A DNA stretch of 64,000 nucleotides from Phaseolus vulgaris (lineage: Eukaryota; Streptophyta; Magnoliopsida; Fabales; Fabaceae). Where the stretch lies: positions 31,897,660 through 31,961,659 of the forward strand of contig NC_023756.2 in NCBI RefSeq assembly GCF_000499845.2. The letters run 5' to 3'. The position numbers and the translations under genes are program-made. Numbering within the stretch: the first letter of the stretch is position 1; each line of letters starts with the position of its first letter. Shown in pieces: positions 57,119 through 64,000 of the stretch. Under the pieces are notes generated by a model. It was not told the origin of the DNA. It made no database searches and saw only the letters and a program-made list of their open reading frames with translations.

Positions 57119-57510
57119 TATATCATGTTGCCTATCAGAGAGCCCTTGTTTAATGTCATATATATTGACACTTGTTTCTCTAAGGTGGATAACCTCTTTG
57201 TTGCAACAATTTCCTGGTTACAACTTTAATTCTTCTAGAGTATGGACTTTAAACTTCAATAATTCCATCAGTCTTAATTTCTTTGACAACCCATAAACTT
57301 GACCCTTTTATCTTCAACCATCTAGGTTATAATTTTAGCTTAGTGGTTCTAAACTTAATTGGTTGACCAGGTTTAAATTCATCCTACACAATAATTGCAT
57401 CCTTTTTAACCCTGTCCTCCTCCTTTATATATGATGTAGGTGACTCTTTATTAGTGAGTTTCTTTTCTACAGATTCTGGTGCAATCTCTTTCTTCTTTTC
57501 AACTACCTAT
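57119..57510 (-). pseudogene. D2 gypsy integrase-tail-like fragment
   Basis: Minus strand reads DEFKPGQPIKFRTTKLKL, a stop, then sequence resembling the integrase C-terminal SRWSGPF region (WVVKEIKTDGIIEVY). It lies downstream of the protease with no RT or integrase core between, implying a large deletion. Confidence 0.5.
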
Positions 57511-57518
57511 GAAGTATA

Positions 57519-59870
57519 ATGATGTATAAATTTATCTAAGATATTTGAAAGGACCAGCTGCTTTTTAGTTTCAAGAATGACTTCCATTGCTGCATCAATT
57601 TTTAAGCAATCTTTCCCTGTATTAGAATGTTTCAAACCATCAAAAACATTAAAAGTTACGTCATCATCTTGAGCTCTCACTTATTAACATCAACAATAAC
57701 TCTTGCAGTTTTCATGAAAGATCTGCCAAATATCAAGGGAACCTCCTTGTCTTCTTATATGTCCATCACCACAAAATCCATAGGAAATATGAATTTATCC
57801 ACATGTACAAAAAATCTCTAACCACACCATATGCATACTTGATTGATCTATCAACTAACTGTAGTGTCATCATGGTGGGTTTAACCTCCAAATCATCTAT
57901 ACTTTTCAGCATAGCCAAAGACATTAAATTTATAATAGCCCCCAAATCCTATAAAGTCTTGTCCATAGATAAAAGCACCCATGGTTACTAGAATATAAAA
58001 CTACTTAAATCCTTGGAATTTAAGGGCAAGCTTTTATGAATAATAGCATTGCAACAACCTCCAACTCTATAGTCTTTTCATCTATGAAGCTTCTCTTCCT
58101 TGTCAGCAACTCCTTCATGAATTTCACATATGTCGGCATTTGGTCTAAAGTTTCAGGAAAATGAATATTGATTTGGAATCTCTTAAGGATATCAAGAAAT
58201 CTGATAAACTATCTTTATTCTTCCTTGATGGAGCATGTGGATAAGGTAAATCGGAATTGGAGCACTCTTCTTTGTATTCTCAATTTTTTATTTTTTCTCT
58301 TTTCTATATGTACACTCGTTTTTCTATTTTTTTTCTTGCTCTTCTCCCTTACACTCAATTTTTCTTTCCTTGTCATTTTTATCCTTACAAGAAACCAAAT
58401 TGTCACAAATCCCCCTCTTACAACTATACCACTTCTAATTGTAATTACATTGCAATGTTCCTTGGGGTTGGTATATGTGTTAGCTGAAAACACACAACTT
58501 TGTTTCTCTGCCAATTTTGTAGCAACCTATCCCACCTGGGTTTCTAAAGTTTTGATTGTCGCTTCATTATTCATTTGATTGGCCTAAGACGCTTGCATCA
58601 ATTTCTCCAAGGTGTCCTCAAATTTTCTTAGTCTTCCCTAAATTGAAGTATAAAGTGGTTATTGTTGAAAAGAGGCTTGCCTGTTAGATGAACAAACATC
58701 TTATTTCCATCCAAAATCTTGGTTCTGATTGCTTTTCCAACCTTGAGACATATTATTTTGATAGTTATTATGGTTGGAAAACCCACTTTGCCTTCATTGA
58801 TTACTCATATAATTGACCTCTGCTTCAGATTAATTATTTTGTTAAGAACAATGACCATTGGGATTATCACCTCTGCAAAAATTACACCTTATTGGTTGAG
58901 TCTGACTCTGAGAAAATTGCACAACTTGTATTTGTTGTGGCAGTTTAGATGTTGTGTCAGAATTAAATACTAAGCCATAATTGCATCTAAAGTATTAAGA
59001 TCTAGGAACCCTTTCTTTGAAAACCTTGTCAATCATGTTGGGCTTTATAATCTGTTGATGTCAATGCATAAATAATCGTTGTTGCCTATTCACATCAACA
59101 ACCATCATCGTACCACAAACTACAACGTTCAAAAGCATTTTGTATCAAATCTGAGGTCATTATGAAAGATATTCAATTGTGCAATATCTTCAAACCCATG
59201 GTTTGATAATTTTATTAGTATCACTTTGAATTTTTGCCATGTTTCACAAAAGGCTTCATCAAATCCTTGTTTGAAAATAGAAATATCATACTTTGCTTTG
59301 ATGTAATGGGATAGTGGGATAAATCATTGTAAAAAAATTTTCTCTACATCTTTCCAACTAGAGAGGCTCTGATTTGAATGACCAATCCTTAGCTTTTCCT
59401 ACCAATTAGAAATGAAATAAATGCAGATAAACAATTTCAATATCACCTAATTGAAATCCCATTGTTCCCACAAATTCATAGGATGTTGACAAATGTGTAT
59501 ATGGATCCTCAGGTCCATTGCTGTAAATTGATGAGTACTGATCAGATTGAGCAATGCAGGTTTCATCTCCAAGGCCTTAGTGGTAGCAGGTATTAAATAC
59601 TAGTAAAATGCCCTGAACCTTACTTTATAGCATAATCACCAAGTGTTCTTCTAGGCGGTAATGGTTGTTCTTCAACCATGTTGTTGTCTTCCTGAAAAAT
59701 TTCAATATGAAAGGTAGAATTAATTTAAGATTCTTCTCTAATTTCTCATTGTTTTTCTTTTCTATTTTTAACCCTATTCATCTAAGCTTCCTTTTAGATC
59801 TTTGATTCAAATTGCAATTGGTCTTTGGAAACTTGTCCTCTTAATATCATATAAGACAACTCACTCAAGG
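57519..59870 (-). mobile_element. D2: Athila-like gypsy gag-protease remains
   Basis: Close copy of 20465-22800 without the element C insertion. Protease at about 57678-57955; gag start MVEEQPLPPRRTLGDYAIK-like at 59679, with the same knuckle near 58850-58885. Many stops. Confidence 0.75.
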
Positions 59871-61116
59871 AAGGAGTAACTATTTTACGGCAAGTATACT
59901 GAGTCAAAAGTGATAATTTATCCTTAAGGACGAATATCAAACCCATAAGAAATAATTAAATTCTCACGTATAATATTCACTAAATATATAAGACAATGTG
60001 TAATAGTTTGTTGATAGGTTGTGTGTATGATGAATTTGTAAGACATTAACTAAAGCAACGTAAATTATTTGTATGAGTCAATTGGAAAAATTAGGATTAG
60101 GGTTCATACTTCTCACTCGTTTGTACTTTTCAAAAGCATATAATATTCAATCTTGATTGATATAGATGCACATATAAAAATCATCTATATCGATTCCTCA
60201 CATACAAAATTATTAAGAGAGTCTCCCAAATATCAATTCTTCACATATTTATAAAAACTACTTATCATTACAAACAAATATTATAGAAAAATTAACATTT
60301 CAAATCTATTCCTAGCATTGAAATATCTTAAGTATTATCATTTAGGTTAGATGCTTAGAAGTACTTTCAAGTCAAATCAAAGGATCAAAATCATGAATAG
60401 TTCAAGCTTTGAGAATAAAATGATAATATCAGTTATTAATTAAGAATTGAATATTATAGATAAATATAACCTCAATACATAAGACTTTGAATAGATTACT
60501 CTTAATCCCAAAGGGAAAAATTACTCATTCATGTTGGTCATTACAAGCATGGAAAACAAGAAAAGAAGATCTGGGGTGTTTCTCCTTGACGGTTGCCTCC
60601 TTTAGATTTTTCTAGCTCTCTCTATTCTTCCAATGATGTCTAGGGTTATGCCTCACGCCTTTTACGTAACCTAATTGGGCTTGGTATAAGTGACATCTCG
60701 CTTAAGCAAGTTTGACGAGAAAAAGCCCAATTTTACTAGAGAGAACTCGCTTAGGCGAGTCTTGGGTGAGTTCCTATGGACTGATCTTGCTTGCGCAAGT
60801 TTCCAATGTTTCAACTTTGTCTTTTTATCTTTTTTTTAACTTGTCTATTGTTTTTTAATCCTTAATTTCAGAAGTCATACAACGTTCATTTAATCATTTT
60901 TAATTTTTTCATATTTATTTAACTTTTATTCAATTATTATTTTATATTCTATTTAATATTTAAGTCATTATAATTCAATATTTAATATTAAATGAATATC
61001 TTCTTATATTCAATAAATTTTTTATAATATCATATTCTTGTTTGTGATTCTATTAGAGAGACGAGAGAAAACGATAAATATATGTTACCACTAAAGTTTG
61101 GCAACATTAATTATAT
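59871..61116 (-). repeat. LTR-like region of D2
   Basis: Copy of 22801-24010 with an extra 40-bp stretch near 60656-60700. Palindromes CTCGCTTAAGCAAG (60699), ACTCGCTTAGGCGAG (60746) and CTTGCTTGCGCAAG (60787). Confidence 0.5.
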
Positions 61117-62560
61117 AATGCATTCACTACAAAAAAATTATAATTTTAGTAAGAGTTTATAAAGGAGGTTACTATAACCTCTAGTAATGCACACACATAC
61201 TAAGGTTTCCAAAGCCCTAGTAAGGCACACACTTAGTAGAGGTTTTCCAAACCTCTGATAAACCTCAACAATTTTTTAATGAGTCAGAATAAATATTTTA
61301 ATTTTGTTATTTTTTCCTTCTCTTGATTTCTCCTCTTTCTAACCTAATGTATTTCTTCTGGACACAATGCTATCCTAGGTGCTCATTTCCTTCCAAATAC
61401 TTTTAGTCTTCCTTTCCAATAATTCAACCTTCTCTCAAAATCCATCGGCCGCATTCTCTTCTTTCCATCTCTTTTCTCCTTTTATTTTCACCATCATTCA
61501 TCGAATTCCCGAATACTCCTCGCCTCGACGATTCCCTTTATGAATCCAAGCTCGAGTCTCTCCCCCATGGAATTGTTGGTTATTTCACATACTTAAGTTT
61601 TCTGAAGTTGTCAATTTAATGAGTTTTCTATAACTAACGTGTTTTGTTTGACTTGTGTCTATAACATGATTCTCTTTGTGACTTGTGTTTGTTTGTGCGT
61701 TTAACTTGCCTCATGCTATTGGATTACATGGATGTCGTTACCGATTTCGACATTGTCGCTATGACGAGAGTTACGAAGTTCTCAAAAAGGAATTGAAAGT
61801 TCAGGTTTGTTTTGAATAGTCACTGGTTTTTTTTTTATATTATTTGTTGTTTTATTAATTTTAAAAGTTTACAATTAGATTTGTTTAATTAGATGTAACT
61901 TCTGATGAATTTTCACTTCTCTATTTTTCATTTTCCACTTGTCCACTTTTTAAATTACTCTACCAAAGTAGATAAGTTTCTCTGATCTCCTTTTTTTTTA
62001 TTTAATAAATTGCCAAATTGGAATAATGGATTTTCATTTATTTTGCCTCATTAATGTTGTTATTTCATCTTAGAAGGAAGTGCATTAATTTTCTAACGGT
62101 TCAAATTTAGAATCAACATTCATTGTTTCTAATTCCTTCTAAATCGTATATGCATTACTATTCTTTTATTGCTGCATTTTAAGATTGTGATGAAATTTTA
62201 ACCTACCTTAGAATGTTAGGATAATTGTTGCTTCAATTTTGACTTTTGGGTGTCTAAAAAATGGTTCCAATTAAATAGCATGCTTTAAAACAAGTTACAT
62301 GCATGGTTATTATGAAATTTGCAGATTATTTTATTTGTCATTGGTTGGACATTCTTTTTTCTGGTAGACAGTACATATTGATCGGCCATGCTTTCTAGTT
62401 TTGGTAGGAAGTGCCTATTGATTGATCCTAAAGAGCATTTATGTTCCTTGCAGAGCCTTCTTCAAACTCTGAACAACAGAGAGAAAGGTATTCTTACTAT
62501 AATTTATTGTCTAGAATTATGAGTTCATCTTAAAGTGTTCGTACTTATAATTTGGATGTT
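61117..62560 (+). other. Segment with CACTA-like start and exon-like fragments (D2 copy)
   Basis: Copy of 24021-25395 plus the empty site of solo LTR 1. CACTACAAAAAAATT at 61125; exon-like pieces at about 61735-61804 and 62405-62488. The first has lost its frame relative to D1. Confidence 0.45.
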
Positions 62561-63303
62561 ATTGTTAAAGGACAACAGAGCTTATGTTTGAGAAGATTGG
62601 ACTCGTTTGGGCTCGATTCTTTGGAAGCTTCTAGCTTAGGCGAGTTTGGACCAGTATTTGGAGCGTTTCACGTTTCTATTTTTATCTTGTATATTTTCCT
62701 TTTGCTCTTTCATCTCCATTTTTTCCTAGAATAATGAAATTAACACAAATTTGGGGATAAATCATTCTTATTTATATTATAATCACAAAATATGTAAACA
62801 TGTATAAATTCATTAATTAAGAGTTATATTATAGTTATTTTATCAATTACTATCCACAAGCGCTATATATTTTAATATGAAATATTACATAAATATGACA
62901 TTTATCACTCTTTTAACATATCTGAGAATTCTAATCGCTACAGTATAGTGACTTGGTCCACCTAACCTTAGGGAAAGGGGATAAGATAGTTAAACCCACA
63001 CTCATCTCCCTCATTGTTGTTCCTATGCTTGTGTGTGGAGAGAGAGAAAGAGAGATATTTTAGAAATATGACTAACGTATTAAAATATTAATTATATAAC
63101 ACATTAAACTAATGCATATATTAATATTTTACACAAATAATTAAATAAATAAATAAATAAAATAGGGTTATTTATGTTACATTAATATGTATTAATATAT
63201 TAAATGATATCACATCAATACTATAATGCTTACATTAATTTATTACATTAATGACATTATGTAATAATTAAATGTATACATTAACTAATTTTTTATTTTG
63301 AAT
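62561..63303. other. AT-rich D2 sequence
   Basis: Copy of 26236-26988. No gene seen. Confidence 0.55.
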
Positions 63304-63305
63304 AT

Positions 63306-63568
63306 CACTGCAAAAAAATCATTAAATAAAAATCATTTTTAGAGATAAAAATTAATTAGTTTCTATAATGATTAAATTATAGACCATTTTAGAAACTAAA
63401 ATAATTTTTGGTTTCTAAATTACTATTGTTAAATAGTTTCTAAATTGGTATCTAATTATCTACCAAGGTTTTAACTACCTATTATTTAGATTCTAAATTT
63501 AGTCAATATAGTAACTAATTATTTTTATCTGTAAAATTAGTTTATATTTTAATGATTTTCTTGTAGTG
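63306..63568. mobile_element. CACTA-type MITE, long form (263 bp)
   Basis: CACTGCAAAAAAATCATTAA to TTAATGATTTTCTTGTAGTG with TAT duplication on both sides. Longer form of 26992-27102 at the same paralogous site. Confidence 0.85.
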
Positions 63569-63639
63569 TATATTTAAATAATCATTTTAAGAAGAAAATT
63601 ACTAATAAAATTAAGATTAATCCTCTTTCATTGAACAAC

Positions 63640-64000
63640 TCATCCCTTTTTTTTCCTATAAAAGGCGAAGATTCGTAGAGTTTTCACATCAAAGTTATCA
63701 AATTTTAACCAGTGACACAAATAATATTTATATTTATCTTTGTATTTTTAGAATTTAGAGAAACACCCAACAACATGGACAAAGATGAAGACGAGGAAGA
63801 CACACATAATTTTTTTTAAAGAATGATGAGATTTATCTCCAAATCAAATCAAGGAAGTATACCAAAAGGTAATGTATATAGAAGGATTTGATTAATTAGA
63901 TTCAAACATTTTCTCAATGTTGTGTTTTCTCTTAGTTATTCAAGTTAAAAAACATTTCCTTGACAAATTATTGCATTTTTTAGTAATACATATATTGAGT
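63640..64000 (+). pseudogene. Exon-like module M4 (cut by window end)
   Basis: CCTATAAAAGGCG TATA-like box, ATG at 63776 and MDKDEDEEDTHNFF then a stop; GTAATG donor near 63870. Decayed copy of M1-M3. Confidence 0.45.

Noticed and set aside
58168..58578. 136-codon plus-strand frame with hydrophobic stretches
   Set aside because: Antisense to the decayed D2 gypsy gag-protease region; the matching D1 stretch (21120) is broken.
1..64000. tRNA, rRNA or other structural RNA genes
   Set aside because: Reading both strands gave no cloverleaf-like or conserved rRNA sequence; a covariance-model search could not be run.

Overview
The window looks like repeat-rich nuclear DNA of a flowering plant. The sequence types (Ty1/copia with UBN2/zinc-knuckle gag, Athila-like Ty3/gypsy, LINE ORF1 of the DUF4283 type, GC-rich gypsy solo LTRs) fit a legume, most likely a Phaseoleae bean or cowpea relative; the species is inference. 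No intact host gene, tRNA or rRNA was found. Nearly every recognisable coding stretch belongs to a transposable element and most carry stops, frameshifts or deletions.

Left block (1-20464) is a three-level nest. A plus-strand copia (element C) runs from before base 1 to 20464. A minus-strand copia (element B, 75-14320, target duplication AAAAG) sits in its gag end. A second minus-strand copia family (element A, 184-8126) sits in B's 3' LTR, and a solo LTR of the A family (15886-17489, GCTCA) splits C's pol.

Middle block: 20465-28800 (D1) holds Athila-like gag/protease remains, LTR-like DNA and a segment with exon-like pieces. It is repeated at about 57500-64000 (D2). Two related GC-rich solo LTRs (25401-26220, GTAAT; 29010-30267, AAGTA) entered this block in opposite orientations. 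At 31775-34600 a LINE 5' end is tandemly duplicated, with about 113-bp monomers before ORF1. A GC/CA/TA microsatellite and a hairpin-bearing minisatellite follow.

Element E (37654-45158, ATATG) has the same plan as B: gag, no pol, then an accessory ORF. Inside E sits a gag-only gypsy element F (39703-42089, GAGAG). From 47560 to 52790 there are LINE pieces on both strands, with another copia solo LTR (50813-52386) inside the minus-strand one. The rest is AT-rich DNA with repeats of an exon-like module, one copy of which (54118-54413) could encode a 54-residue two-exon peptide.

Main points of interest: (1) a gag plus accessory-ORF copia lineage without pol, present as two independent insertions, whose accessory ORF of about 400 codons keeps its frame; (2) a recurring doublet of the palindromic 16-mer AAACAAYCGRTTGTTT throughout the B/C/E family, including inside coding parts, with analogous doublets in the A-family LTRs; (3) repeated exon-like modules around a 6.5-kb duplicated block.
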